In this document: in pieces, positions 40,101 to 54,466 of the stretch | How positions within the stretch are numbered: position 1 is the first letter of the stretch | How the letters are laid out: each line of letters begins with the position of its first letter | NCBI GenBank assembly: GCA_013399875.1 | Contig: VXAZ01007504.1 | Location: 1,074,600 to 1,138,599 of the forward strand | Reading direction: 5' to 3' | Source of the DNA: Gymnorhina tibicen | Taxonomy: Eukaryota > Chordata > Aves > Passeriformes > Artamidae | DNA: 64,000 nucleotides | Position numbers and translations under genes: made by a program | The notes under the pieces: model-generated | The model's input: the letters and a program-made list of their open reading frames with translations, nothing else | What the model was told of the DNA's origin: nothing | Database searches by the model: none

Positions 40101-43100
40101 AGGAACTGAAGTTATTTTTATAATACAAATAAAACACCTACTGGACTGGAAACGTAGTGTTAAGCACATATAATTTAGTGATTAGCAGTGATTTGAAGAA
40201 TGCAAACTCCAAAGTATGACTATTCCAAAGGTATACAATTTTCTACCTCTCACAAGACCCAGTTTTTTACTATGTAAGCACCTCTGTATTAATCCCTGCA
40301 TTTCCATAATCTATTTGAGTGAGGTATAAAGCAGTTTAGTCCAGTTGGGATCCTCAAACAAATTCCTGTAAAAACATTTTGAAGAGCACAGGCATACCAA
40401 ATACTGGTATTTTCTCTTGTCCAAAAATATCTGGCAAGAATTTTAGTTATATTAAAACTGCTAAGAAGAATGACTATTACAGACAATTTAATGAACAATG
40501 CAATTTTGGCAGCAAGTGTAGTAATCTGGAAGTGAGTTACTTGGAAATATGCAAGCTCTAATTAACAGGATTAAAAACGGGGCAAACAAAAACTAGGATT
40601 AAAGCAAAATTAACTAACTCCTGAAAGGTTTTGATAAAATTTAGCGAACTTTTTAATAGACATACTATGCAGCAGAAAAGCCATGCTTTTAGATTGACTC
40701 TGTACCCAGGGCTCTGCCCTTTGGAATTATAAACTGCAAACCATATACTCTAGGACAAAAGTTTTTATTTCCACTGGATTTTGCTGTTCCCAGGGATTCT
40801 TACGGCTCTTTTGTCCCTTTCCCACATGTCTTGTCACCTCAGATGCCCTTAAATGTTAAGTTGGAGTTAATGACTCACCCTTGATTTGTCTGACAAGGGG
40901 TATCATGGAAAATTTCTCATTACTGTACAGGGTCATAAAAACTGACAGACGATCATAACTCAATTTAAGTTCTTTTTTAACACTCTGGCATTGGACAGGA
41001 TAAGATCCTAGGAAATACGTGGTTCCTAACACCAAAAGAAGGAGGAACTCTTACAGTTAAGACCGATCTTAAGGCAATTAAACTTCTCTAGCATGCATAA
41101 AATATTTTTACTTTTGAAAGCAGTCACCTCCTGAAAGTCCAAATAATTTGATGAAAGATCATCTAATCCCAACACCCAAATTACTAACATAAATCCATAC
41201 TTTGACTTCTATTAGTACAGATCAATTATGTCAAAGACATGAGTGTGATGGTACAGCATTCACAAGTAATCCTTGCTTGGTAATGACAAAAGATTGAATT
41301 GAATAGATTAAATTAATTTAAGGGGAAATTTCTGACCACTGAGAAATTGGTCAGAAATATGTCTCATTTAAAAAATCCATCACGAAGGAGACTGAGAAAG
41401 TTGACACTGGTTCTACAGGTTCTCTTGCCTGAAAGGACTTCTTGACTTTCCTTTCAAATAGGAGTTCGTGAGAAACTGAATAACCACAGCAAAGGTGAAT
41501 AATGGAGAGAGCAAATGGGGCTCTGCTTTCTTTTGAACAATATGGAACCAGTTTCTGGCAAAAATCTGCCTTTTCTTTGTATTTGCTCATATTCTCCTTC
41601 CAAAAGAACAGTGGAGACAGAAAGGCTCTTCAAGCAGAGCAGCTCCTCTTACAAACTTCATTTCTTTAGTGTTATTTCAAAAAAATAAAGGAAATGTAGG
41701 GATTCTCTTCTTTTGAGGTTCAGCAACTCTTCTGACTTGATTGCTAATTTTTCTGATTTCTACACTGAGATATTTTAAGACTGAAATCTAGGAATTCTAC
41801 CGTGCTGTAATTGATTTTTGCATCTGTCAACAATTTAATCAATTTTATGTCTGAGTTTTAATTTTTTTTAAAGTAAGTAAGGGAACATATGTGACATTTC
41901 CTTTAGAAGAAATGCTAAATTGGGATGTCCCTTTCACCTTGGGTAATTACAGAGACAAAATTACTTGGGATTCAGCTGAAGCCAAGAAAAGAAACTTCTG
42001 TGAACGTAGAGCTGAAAGTGGATGATATGGGAATTTTTGAAGGAAAAATTGACATTGGAAAGGGCAACAGCTTGCTGAAATAATTTTTTTATGGTAGTTC
42101 AATTTCATTTGGCATTTTAAAATCAGTAGTGTTATTTGATCTCAAAATACTTCAAAATTTGAAAATTCTTTTAAAAAATAGTAGTTTATAAAAATATTAA
42201 AAATATCCCACAATTAACAATTTCCAAAAATCTTTCTAATAATCCTAAAGTTTGAAATGCTTTGTTTTATGACAGAAATGAGAAAACTCTCCTCTGAAGA
42301 AATGTAATCAGTTGAAGGACAATAAATTAAATGCTCCATTCAGCTACTCAACATGCCCCAGAAAATTAAATGTCTGTCTTTCCATATCACTTTGACAAAG
42401 AGAAACCTACAGTTATTCCATGATCCCCTCACAGATGCTGAACCTTCCCATGGAACAGCAGGCTACTTTAGCTCTGAGGGAAGAAAATCATGAAGGACTC
42501 TACTGAGTATTACCCCCTGTTTTAAAAATTACCTAACTTAAAATAACAAGAATTTTAATTACACTTTTGTCTATCTGAATTCATTACAGTGATGGTAATA
42601 TTTTACTGTGTGGACACTAGAAGCACTTATCTAATGAAATGTGTATTTTTAATACCTGCACTACTGATTGCATTGTTGCAAGGTCTATGCAGATAAATGA
42701 TTAATTCTTTGCTGCATCTATTCTACTGACTAGCCACAAGCCTTTGGATCACATCCCATCAAACTATCCTCTGGCAGGATTTTTAGGGCACAAGGATCTG
42801 TTGGAAGAAATATTAAAAATCTCAGAGCAGCAGTTCAGAGGCTTCATTTCTTGGAGTTCTTGACAACTTTGACAGTTTTATTTTGTGTGACTGAAAGAGC
42901 TAAATAAAAATAATTGACTATGGCATGACAAAATAACAGATGGCTATAGTTAATGCTGACTTCAGCCCCTATACGCCGGTTGAGTTCAATACGGCACTGA
43001 GGTGCATAACTTTGTGTTGAATTTGGTCCAGAAAACTGAAAGAAGTATGGTACTTACTGCATCCAGAAAATGTCAGCAAAACCCATTTGTATAAGCATCT

Positions 43101-43377
43101 ACCACTACTCCTACCCTTCCACTGGCACTTCCTGCAGTGTTCATCCTCACATCCCATCTATACATATACCTCATACAAAACTGAAACCAATCTGTGGCAG
43201 GCACATCAGGAATATAAGGATGCTGTGATATAAGGATCCTATGATTTAGATCATGTCTTGAATTGCTTGTATAGCTGTGGCACCAAATACTTTGGGAAAA
43301 GGTCTCTATTGATCACATCTTGGAACGAAGCACTTGATTAGATAACCTCACAAAATCTCCATTTGTACGAGAAGTAT

Positions 43378-43625
43378 GACCGAAAAAGGGCAACGAAGGG
43401 GGTGAAGGGTCTGGAGCACAAGTCCAATGAGGAGCAGTTAAGGAGCTGGGGTTGCTTAACCCGGAGAAAAGGAGGCTCAGGAGAGATCTTATCACTCTCT
43501 ACAACTACCTGAGACGAGGTTGCAGAAAAGTGGGGGTTGGCATCTTCTCTCAAGGAACAAGTACAAGAGGAAATGGCCTCCAGTTGCATGAAAAGAGGCT
43601 TAGATTGGAAAAACATCACAGGTGA
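43378..43625 (+). mobile_element. CR1 LINE internal fragment (end of ORF2, both ends missing)
   Basis: The sequence matches the last part of CR1 ORF2 in the plus orientation, antisense to the host gene. It includes gggtgaagggtctggagcac, gagaaaaggaggctcagg, tctctacaactacctgag and gaggaaatggcctccagttg. Translated pieces such as [11 protein letters not shown] and SLYNYLR recall the ELGLFSLEKRRLRGDL motif region. The usual 3' untranslated region and octamer tail are absent, so this is a piece cut at both ends. A short deletion after ggaacaagt is also apparent by comparison with remembered CR1 copies. Confidence 0.88.
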
Positions 43626-45047
43626 CATTTTGGATGACAGAAAATTTAAGTTACTTGCTAGACATCACATAGAAAAATGCATACCAACACCCCCCTTCTA
43701 AATAATAATCTAAGTAGATTATTATAAAGAGATAAAATATAGGAGAAGAAGTAATGTCACGTATTATTGAAATTCCATGTTACTATTTGACTATTTATTT
43801 CCTTTTTGTAAAGACCCCTACCACATCTGTACTGATTTTTAAGAAAACTTAGGCATTTGAGCCTATTTTTCAGTAAACTCTCTCCATTCTACCTGACCTC
43901 AAATTTTTAATTGTACCAACCACAACATCTTACTTTCTGTATCTATAATCAGTTCACATTCTTTAAATACTGTATTTTAGGGGTATTGCACATAATCTGT
44001 GTCCCTTCAGAAGATGCCAGTTTCAGTCCTTAGAGTCAACTATCACATTGTACTTTAATTTTGTCTCCAGTCTCAGCCCCAGAAAATTGCTTCCCATTTT
44101 ACTTTCATGCGTGTGTGGAAGGAGACAAATCCCCAGTAGTGATCCTTCTTTCAAAGTGGCATCAGGACAGATGACCAGCTATATTTAGTCATTCTTACAC
44201 AGCATAGAGCTCGTACATCTGTAGCTCTTTACTCCTCACAAGGATTTCTTAACCTACTGCTGTTCGAAGCTGGAATCACTGATGTTACAAATTATTGTTT
44301 TTTCTTTCTGCTTATCTAATAAATAGAAAAGTTGTTTCTAACTGAAAAATGATTAGTAAAAGTAATCTAAAAATGAATTCTGCATCAGGACTGTGAAATT
44401 TTTCATGTTGTTGTAATCATTTGTTAGACCTGTGGAAGGTAGACCTTTTAAATGATCCTGCAGCTGGTGAGTTAATGGGGAATAAACAGCTATTTAAAAC
44501 ATGCCAAAGTCAAACGGAAGAAGAAATTTGTAACAACCGTTGCTAAAAAAACATCCTACCAAAATGAAACCTTAAAGGATTATCTACAAATTGTGCTATA
44601 AACATAATGAATGACGTTTCTATGTCTACTGAGGAAGGAAAGTGGGGTCTATTATCATGAAAGCACTCTAGTTAGAAGAAGAATTAAATATCCCACTGCA
44701 AAACATTTTAAATGTACACTCATTCATCAGAAATAATTATCTAAAACTGAATGCTCTAAGATATTCAAGCACATTTAAAGCAATGGTGCAGCATAGAGGT
44801 AATTAACAGATGTCTTTATTCATTATGTAAACACTTCGCTATCAAGCACTAGCAAAACTAGGATACTTCCCTCTGCTAGTAAACATGCACATATATCTCT
44901 CAGAATTGATTTAATTTCAATTAGGTTCCCTTTTTAGTGCTTTTGCTAAAAAGATGGATGACCTTGGTTTGAAGTGATATGCAAATTTATCTGTAGGCTA
45001 ATTTCTTCCTGACCTTTTTGTGTTTTTATGATATCATTACCTCTTGT

Positions 45048-45075
45048 CTGTGTGTGTGTATATCTTCACACACAG
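45048..45075. repeat. Short hairpin in a TG/CA-rich tract
   Basis: The arm ctgtgtgtg (45048-45056) pairs exactly with cacacacag (45067-45075) over a 10-base loop. It probably reflects TG/CA simple repeats. Confidence 0.7.
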
Positions 45076-46739
45076 TGGAGTAACTGAAGAAATGAGAAAG
45101 GATACCACACAAGGTACTTACCGAAGTTTTAAAAAAAATGGCAATTCCTGCCATGTGTACAACAGTGTCAGCTCCAGAGGCAGCTGGGTTATGCTAGACG
45201 GTGCACAGAGATTCTCTCACTGCATTTACTCAGAGCATTATGAGAAAACTGAGTGACAGAGATTAGGATTTGAGCCACAGGGAAGGCATGGTATGCCATG
45301 CTTTGTGCTAAATATTAGGCTAAATGCAGATGCCCTTGTTTAGAAAAATCTGTTTTGCTGCACTGACTGTAGAATGTCAAGCATTTGTTTAGCGTTTTGT
45401 TGATACACTTATACAGGATTAGTGACCTATTCATTAGCCAGATTGCTCCACTTTATTGCTCTGATGGATTTCCATTATACTTTCTGTTAGCCTTTGCGCT
45501 CAACTTTCCTTACGTTACACATTGCCACTTTTTTCTCGACAAAAGACTGGCACAGACTTAGCAGAATTCACCATTCATTTCCTAACACAATTCCATCTGA
45601 GCTAAGCCTCTCTTTTCCTAGCACAATACTTGATGAACTCCCCCAAGATTTTTTCTACCAAGTCTGCTGTGACAGCCCTGACTGCATGGACTAAAATGGC
45701 TCTGGGCCACAGGTTTCTAACAACCTGTGACAATATGGTCATGAACAAAGGAGGCTGATGATGAAGTGAGTGAGATTCCCCCTTCCTCTTATCTATAAGA
45801 ATAGTGCTTTTCATGACTCCAAGCAGTTCTGGGTAGATTTTACAGGGAAGCTGACCCTGAAGCAATCGGGTTGTGCTTCTCTGGTATTTCAGACTGTGAC
45901 ATTTTTTATCAGCATTAGGTGAAGACAGAAATTAAAATATAATACAACATAGGTCCAAAGGCCTAGGGCTCATGGTGTTCACAGAGGGTACATTGAGAAC
46001 CTTGCCAGTGTTAAGTTGCATTTCAATGAGTTGGTATGTTAATTTGCCAAATGTTGATGCTTCTATTCTGACAGCTTAAACACAGTTTACTACAGATACT
46101 TCTTGACCTAAAACAAGCCTATGAGATGAATATTGCCCCATGGATGTGGGGATACCAAGAAGTCTATCACTTCTACCTATAGCAAAGACTACGCAGGCAA
46201 TGCAAGAAAGGTTGCAGTCACCGATGACAGCTCTCTGCTACTGCAGGCAGCCACTTCATCTAATCTCTTGCAGAATCTGAACATGTCTGCACTAGTTTAA
46301 TCCAGGAGAGAGCTAATTTTCTTTACAGTAGCTCCTGTGGTGTTATGGTTTGGATTTATGACCAAACCAGTACAATTTACGGACATTTTGGTTATTGATC
46401 AGCAGTGCTTACACGGTCAAGGCCTTTTCTGCTTCCCACATCATCATGTGAAGGAGGAAGGTGAGATATTCAGAGTGATAGCATTTGTCTTGCCAAGCGG
46501 TCTTTACACATGACGGAGCCTTGTTTTCCTGGGGAGAGCTGAAGGCCTGTTTGCCCCGGCAGGTGGTGAATGAATTCCTTACTTGGCTTTGCTCAAGCAT
46601 GCAGCTTTTGCTTTAGCTGATAAACTGTCTCTACCTCAACCCACTAGATTTTGGACTTTTCCAAATCTCTCTTTCATGGCAGTGAGAGGCTGTGAGCAAA
46701 CTGCTGTGTTGAACTGAACAGCCTGCTTAGGAAGAATTT

Positions 46740-46970
46740 GTCTGTTCTTCCCCAGTACTCTTATCTAAAAGCTATTCCAGAATGGCATTCTTCATTGAAA
46801 ATGTTACAAGGTGCACAGTGCTTGCATCATCCATTTATAGACCTGTTTTCCATGACTCTGTTAAATCTTTTCCTGAATCCATGTCTGCTTGCACAGCCTC
46901 CTTTTGCAGCCAGTTCCAGAAGTTCACTAATGTAACGTATTACATTTTCTCCATCTGTTTAAATCAGGTC
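46740..46970 (-). mobile_element. Possible ancient CR1/L3-like 3' UTR remnant
   Basis: A block with ctgttaaatcttttcctg, gcagccagttccagaagttc, actaatgtaacg and a following T-rich run ending tgtttaaatca resembles the reversed 3' untranslated region of old CR1 families (the part that reads roughly 'gttccacaggttaattatg...' in those families). It is strongly diverged, no tail octamer is visible, and the limits are a guess. It could also be chance similarity. Confidence 0.4.
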
Positions 46971-47221
46971 TTATCCCAGATAGCAGGTTGGTACCAGCTT
47001 TTGGTGTCTTGGTGCTCTGCTTGTGTGCACTGTGTAATGGTGTTCTATTGCATGTGAAATTTCCATCTTTTTTTTCCTCTGGCAAGAGACAAGAAGTGGT
47101 TCTATGTGTATGTAACAATAATACCCCTGTTCCTTCTGGCAGGGTATTCCACTGCCCTTAAGGGCACAAACCAGAAATGGGGTCAACAAGGAAGTTATGT
47201 TCACATTATATAACAAATCAC

Positions 47222-47282
47222 TAAATCACAGAATGGTTGGAATTGGAAGGGGCCTCCAGAGATCATCTAGTCCGACTCCCTT
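47222..47282 (-). mobile_element. CR1 LINE extreme 3' tail
   Basis: This is a 61-bp stub, aatcacagaatggttggaat followed by ggaaggggcctccagagatc and atctagtccgactccc. It equals the reversed last 60 bases of CR1. Only the tail was copied, which is common for CR1 insertions. Confidence 0.88.
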
Positions 47283-47600
47283 CATAATCTTCCAGAAAGG
47301 TGTGAGTTAATAGTTTTAAAAGATCTTTTTCTTTAAAAAACCCCCATGTTTACAAACAATAATAATGTGGTTTAAGATTATAGAGGAGTCAACTTTGATA
47401 ACAAAGCAACAGAACCTGGAGGCTTGCCAATACATTCTTCAGCTGTATCAATATAATTTATACCGAATTTATGTGTATTTATACAAGGTCATAAGTGATT
47501 TGCAAACATTAATATATCAGAAGTGGAAACTGAAATTAGGTAAGAATCATGAGGAGGTAGGTGCTATAAATTTTCAAAGTAAATCACTAGAAGGTTCTTA

Positions 47601-47630
47601 AGAAAGTTGAGGAAGTTAAGAAAGTTAAGT
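47601..47630. repeat. Three copies of a 10-bp unit
   Basis: The units agaaagttga, ggaagttaag and aaagttaagt overlap as a purine-rich 10-bp tandem (core GAAGTTAA). It is a small minisatellite. Confidence 0.6.
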
Positions 47631-48865
47631 AAAGGCAGGTTGACTTGCTAGGCTAAAAAACCAAGTACGCAAATTTTCTTCATTGTACAACTAAACAAAA
47701 GATATAAGTAGAGATATAATCATCAGTTTGTCCATTTCCTCCTACAAACTTGAACTATTTCAGACACACAGTTATGCTTGTCACCTATAAATAAGTGCTC
47801 CGTATATAAATTCTCTCAGTTAGAAGACAGAATCAGCATAAATATTGTATGTAGTAAAATACAAGATTAACACATGCATTCAGAAAACACACAACTTATT
47901 TAGCAACTGAAGCTGAACTACTACTGTGATAATGAAGGCAAAAAGAAATCATGTTTTGCCTACATATTGATTCCTTATAATATATATTTAATCATGTTTT
48001 GCAGATGGCAAGAGCAAAACTGACATTGAGTCAGAGAAGAAACAGACCCTGAATTTTACAAAGAACTGCAGCTTGTTCAGACTGCTTACCCGCAGAAAGT
48101 GAACCCACTCATAACACCACAAAAGTGTTGAATTTGTCTAGGAAACAAAACCAGCTGACAGAAAGAGAAGAAAGTGTTTCCAGATGCTATTCTTTTTCCT
48201 GTTTACTGAAGGGTTTTTTGTTTGGTTGGGTTTTTTTGTGAAGTCGTTTCTTTTCTATTGATTTTTTCCATCCCATGATAGGCAAAAATATGTCAACAAA
48301 TAAACATATTTTGAATCACAGAATTTTCTGAACTTCTCTCAGTATTTCTTTCAAAATACTGAAAATATTAGGCCTGTAATTTTACAAGGACATTATAGCC
48401 AATCATAGGATGGTTGCATCATTTTGCAACTAAATGAAATCCACAAATTTCAGGAAATGCACATAAGCCAGAAACAGCACATCACTTAACAAATACTATT
48501 AGAAAATAACTGGAAGATCCCAGTACTATCAAGCCTAACCCCTGCAAGCTCTGCAACTGGGCACTTCACTATTCAGCTTGGACAGCATATTGGATATACT
48601 AGAGCTAAAAAGCTATTCCTTACCTATTTCCTATAAATGAAAGAGGAAATAAAAATCTGAAGCATGCACTAGTAGCGTGCTGTAAGTTTCAATGCTTTTA
48701 CTTCAGACTTTTCCATCCTGTCTGTAACTAGAATGCTCTGCCATGGCAACAGGAGAGAGGGCTGTTAGAAATACCTGCTTTATTCAGCAATAGCTGGTTT
48801 AAATCAAATGTTTCAGTCTTTGAAAGGGTGCCTGTTGTCCTTACATCACCACATTACATCATGAC

Positions 48866-49041
48866 AATGGTCAAACACTGGCACAGGGTCTCCAGAGGAA
48901 TTCCGGGATGTCCGTCCTTGGAGGTTCTGATCTCCAACGGACACAGTCCTTGGCCAGTTTGATTCCATCATCCCTGAGCAGCAGGTCGGACTACAAGACC
49001 TCAGGAGGCCATTCCCAGGCTGTATTACTCTGTGATCTGAT
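48866..49041 (+). mobile_element. CR1 LINE 3' UTR fragment with tail
   Basis: In the plus orientation it reads cactggcacagggtctccag, gtccttggaggttctgatct, aggtcggactacaagacctc and ends with tgtattactctgtgatctg, a worn octamer tail. The order matches the CR1 3' untranslated region. It is well diverged and has no coding part. Confidence 0.8.
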
Positions 49042-52000
49042 GAGTGTATGTACACAGATGAGAATAGTGCAAGACCTAAGCACCCTCAAAGAGTCTCCAA
49101 AATTATCTGTCTTTAGGGAAAGTATTTAACAACCTTTTGCTGCCATGCTCAGTTTCCTCAATGTTTAACTCAGTTATTTACCTTGGAGTTAAGCAGGTCG
49201 ATGTCTATCTTCATTCCAAATATCATTTTGCTTTTCTTCGTCTTTCAGAACAGAAGATGACATTTTTTCCTGTTTATCATTTAGGTTTGTTCTGCTTCAC
49301 AATCATCACATATAATTTAACAGTTAATAATAAAAATAACAGTGATAATAATAAGGTAATAATCAAAATTTCTGAGCTTTCTGTTCACATTTGTCATCTC
49401 CTATCTGCTCTCTTGATTCAAGAGATTTACATCAGCTGATGTTGGCTTTTCAAGGTCCTTAAAGGAACATATCACTTTTCTGGTTTTAATATCAGGGATT
49501 TAAAATTTCTTTTTCTGGGTTTTGGGCTTTTTTATTGAATGAAATGGGAGCAAAACATAAGGTCAGTTTTAAGAGCATTATTTGTAAGTGTGCTGTGCAA
49601 ATCAGGAGTTTGGTTTTGATTCCAGAGTCTTATGAAATCCTTTAAACATTTCTAATACAATTTTGTTTCAGGAATAAGTATCTTAGATTTGACATAAGAT
49701 ACTTGAATTCATTCTCTTTTCCAAAATGTTTTAACTCAACCGATGAACTCTTGGCCATTAAATGTTATTATGACATTTTTTGTCATACCTAGCAAATAAC
49801 TGGTTTTAGACATGAGATTACATGTTTAGTGATAGCATTTTAAATATTTCTCTTTCATGGAAATAGTAGCTACAAATCCATTTGTGCTTTTACAGTGGCA
49901 GGAAAAAACTTTTTCATCATAGATATAGGTTTTTATATTTACTGTATTTTTTCATCACATTTTCTAACTGCAGATTTTAGTTTATTAACTTTATATTTGC
50001 CTGCTTGCTTGAAAATTTGTTTTTCATTTTGCTTTGCTTTTCTTTAATAATTTATATAAATAAATACATATACACTCAGATACTTCCATAAAGGCAAGTG
50101 CATAATTTAAACAACAGCCCTAAATTTTAACTCAAGGAGGATTTTGTTTCCCTAATCTACAATTAATGTAGTCCTGTAATCAACTTCCACTTGACCAAAA
50201 GTTGAGCAAAAGATAGTATTTGTGGTAAAGGAATACACATCATTAACTGTCCTGAGATATTGGTTTAGATAGAATCATTTCTTCCCAGTAAACCACTTAT
50301 TTTTCAGCAAAATATGAAGAAAAAAAAGCCATCTTAATTCCATCAGGAAGCTGGCTCATATAGACACACTTCTACTGTAAAGAATCCATGTAGCATTTTA
50401 ATTTCAATTTAAAGACTGTTGAAAAATACTTCAGATAAAAATGCAACAAATTACCATAGACCTGATTTACTGTGTCTCCATTACATACTCAGACAGCTCT
50501 TAGAAACTTTGCAGGATCTCCAGGGACTGTATTTCCTATATGTAATAATTGTCATAAGTATAGTATTCTGCATGTGAACAGGAGGAAGGGGAAAGAAAAA
50601 TAGCTGGAGGAGGAGGGTGAGGGCTGGGGGAGGCAAAAATCCTGGGACAAAGTATCTAGCCATAATTAATTACACACAAGAAATAATTTTGAATGCTTAG
50701 GGCAAACTAGGAGGGAAACATGAATGGTAACTAAGATAAACCCACACCTAGTCCATGATATTAAAACAATTTGTAGAACTTAATCCTCTTCTACAAGGTT
50801 AACTACAGGGAAAAAAAAAGGTAAAAGCAGTCTCCCTTTACTCTAGGTGAGTAGAACCATTGCTTTTTTGCTCAATTTTCAGACTTTATGAAAGGTCACT
50901 TGATTGCTTTGAGTGTTTTTCACAGACAGTGTAAGTCATCTTCCTTTTTACCGTAAAATAATGCATTATGTATATAACAACCATTCCCAGGCAAACACAA
51001 TGCTGCAGGTGAGTCTTGCCTATTTTTATTTTCTGTTTCTTTATCAGGCCTTTTGCAGTGGTAAGAATCTGCTGGGCAAAATGAGAAAAAGACAAGGAAC
51101 AATTCTTTCTTCAAATATTGAGGTTTTGCAACTACCTCAGTGATGAACTGACAGGATATTTTGATCAATTGCTCTGAAGACAATACTCCCATCAAGTCTG
51201 GAACCTGATGCAAAAGATGTATCTTAAGGGCTTCTTGAGTTCTCTCCTCCCCAGGACTCCCCACTGCCCCCCCCATATGATTATTTCCATTCTTTCCCTT
51301 ATATCTATGTATCTATATATATCTCCTGGTACACCGAAGAACAAACAGTGAAAACAGATATATCTTTTGTTTACACTGCAGGCTTAACACTTGCAGCTTG
51401 ATGGACTCCCTTGTGATTGTTTCAGCTAAAATATGACTTCTAATAGTAATAACAGCCAAGCATGTGCTGCAGGCTTCATCTACCCTATAACACAGGCTGT
51501 CATATATTTCAGATGTCTTTACATCTGACTGCACTGATTCAGAAATAAAAAAGTCAGGGGAGTCCTACAATTTAAGAAGAAAAGACTTCTCTTCAAGGCT
51601 TAAGCAGTGTCAGGTACTGAGTGAAATACATTGGGCTGGTCAGCATTGGGGTGATTTCATCTTCAGAGCATGGCACTGAGGGCAGAGTAATTAGTCTTTA
51701 AGTTAGCCCGTAAATAAAAGGTGGAGGAGGAGAAAATAACTGGCAGCTGAAAGTTCTACACTGCACAGCACTCAGTGTACTCTGCCCTTACCTGACAAGC
51801 TGTGACAGTAAGGTCATTTGCTTTAAAGCTAAGACTACAAGCTTTTCATTCAGACTGAAAAGTCTGCATCTTTCTGTGCAAAACATAGTAGACATTTTTT
51901 GTTCTTGCTCACTTTATTTGTCACTCACACAAATCAAAATTTAATAACAAAAAGAATACAAATGTGCTGGGAATTATATTCAGATCATCTGCATGGTAGA

Positions 52001-54453
52001 ATTAAAAATCACGTATCTGCCTTTTCACCTGCTAATTCCTAAGCCCCTCAGAAATTTCTTAGAATACCCTGAGAAAGATAAGACACTTCTAATAACAGCA
52101 AGAATATGCCAGAGAATAATAATTACAAATACCTAATTCTGATAGATTTTTTTTCAGTGCTGCTGTTGAATGATTCTCTAACTTTAAAAGGCCTGGATGA
52201 CACCATCTGTCTGTGACTAGTTGGAACTGAAGTAGGAAAACCTGGACAGCAACACTCAGAAATGAGGTTGTCGCCAGGATGAACACTTACCTTTTGTCTC
52301 CCAACAATTTAGAAAGCAAATTAATAAACAAGGGTAATATCTTGTCACCACCCTTCCCTTTAAGTTCATTCATTACTGCTAGCACTGAGAAATGAATGAA
52401 CCTGAAGTCAAATGGGAATCATCTTCATCCTCAGGAGGTTGTGAGAGCTTGACCAATTTCACTTTTACGTCAAGGTAGAAGACTCTGCTCATGATGCATG
52501 AGGCAGTACAGAACCCTGTTTCCTCATTCTTAGTTTTGCATTGATTGCAGGAAGAAAAATCATCATAACTGCACAATAAGTGCACAGGACTGCATAAATA
52601 ACACTGAATAAGATGGGGTATTTTAACAAAGAAAAGGTGGGTTGCCAAAGAGTTATTTCATGTCATATCAATGCCCATATTTTTTTGTGTTTTCAGATTT
52701 GGAGAAAGTTAAGACTTTATTCCTCACATGCCTGGTCACTGCTGTGAGCCACAACTCTTAAGGGAATTGTTTTCCTTACTCCCAGTGAGTAGGATGATAG
52801 CTAAAGTCCAAATGGGATCAGCTTACTATAAAAAAGGCCCAAATCAAGTCCCAAAGACGAAACAGAACAGAAAAGAGCGAAAATACACGTAAAATTTGAA
52901 AGTTTCATGATTCAATGAAACTTGAAACTCCTAAACCCCTCAATCTGTATCAGCCCAGGCTGGAAATCTGTCAGTTCCTGTGAGCTACATACCATGGCTG
53001 TTGTCAGTACTTGCATGGAACATCTCTGAAAGAGAAAGAGCGATCTATGTGATCCTAGGTTTGTCTGGATCCCGGACTAGAGCTGCCAGTTCATTAGAAA
53101 TACAACACAAACATTAGAGGCAACTCAGACAGCAGGTATTGTCTTTCAAAGTCTCCATAAAAACAATAGCCAGAAAACTTACTGTGCAAGAGAGGCTATG
53201 CCCTTCATCTGCCCTTGGATTAAATTTTGAATCACTCGAATCAGTCTTATATACACATTTATGGTAATGAATGCACAGCACTGAGGAAAAAAACCAGTCC
53301 TGTTTTGTTTGTAGACAGCCTTGCGGAACAAAACCCTGGATTTTGGCTAGAGTCCTGTGGTGGTACCAAGGCACAAGTAAAGGAGAATTTGAAAGGTGCT
53401 ACTCAGCACATCTGTAGCATGGCCAAGTGTTCAATTTCAAAATTTCCATCTCTCAAACTTTTAATCTGTTGTTATCAGTAACAAAATCATTCAACCTTTT
53501 CTCGTGGAAGAAGTAAAGAAGAGGGATGCATACTGGACAAACACAAGGTTTCTTATAAGTTTCTATAAACAAAAACATTGCAGAAGTTATAAAAATAAGA
53601 GGATGGACTTCATTTAAAGAAGATTTCACATTTTTCATCATGCAAACTCTGTTTCAATACTGTACACCAGTTACATCTGATGCGTACAGCTGAGAAACAC
53701 AGGACAGACAGCAGCCTATTTCATACCTAGTCACTTGACCCTTTTCCCTACTGGAGTAGTTTTAATGGCCAAATTGTAACTAGAAGGAATGAACTTCATG
53801 GCTTCTGGCTATCTGCTTGTCTGTTGGTGAAAGTTTCAGCTCAAATCTATCACTCATATGGAAAAGAAGTACCACCAGCTGTATTAAATCTAGTATTTCC
53901 TAAGGTTTGAATGCTTGACTTTCTGTCTTTAGTGTCCCTCTTCATGCAAATTTTTATTCTGTGCCATTACATACTGTCAAAGTGCTAAATTTTGATTGAC
54001 TGGAAATATATTAACATTAGGTGCCAATGTCAATGTACAAAGGAACACTGCAAGGTAACCCTAAAAGACCTACAAAAGCCTGTCTGCATTTCTAAGAGTA
54101 CAAGGAAAACAACCATCTGAAGTAGTGCAATTTGTCAGCTAAATTTCCCTGCCTTCATCAACAAAACTAATTCATTCCTTAAGCATAACAACTAAAAAAT
54201 AAGTTTTGATATTTCAACTTTTATTTGATTAGGATATGTAATTACTGCACACAATTGCTAATAGTGTTTTCTTGTCTGTCATTTCAAAGATGGCCTTTAA
54301 GTTCTGCAAAAATGTTGAATTACAGTTTTCAAAGTGGTGCGGCCTAATTCTACAAAGTTTCCTCAATTTCTAGGAAATTGTGGTTCATCATCTGATAAAG
54401 ATGTGAAGCAAAACAGCAGCGCATCACAAATCTTACTAGATAATTTTCTGTTG

Positions 54454-54466
54454 TTTTTTTTTTTTT
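54454..54466. repeat. Homopolymer T run (13)
   Basis: Thirteen T in a row; no associated element is recognised. Confidence 0.9.

Noticed and set aside
45602..45865. 87-codon minus-strand frame reading smoothly (LVEKILGEFIKYC and so on)
   Set aside because: No family match, no splice-site support and no partner frames nearby. Its length is within chance expectation.
48312..48425. CR1-tail-like words gaatcacagaattttctga and aatcataggatggttgc
   Set aside because: Only about 17-20 bases resemble the tail, and the neighbouring sequence does not follow CR1, so this is probably chance.
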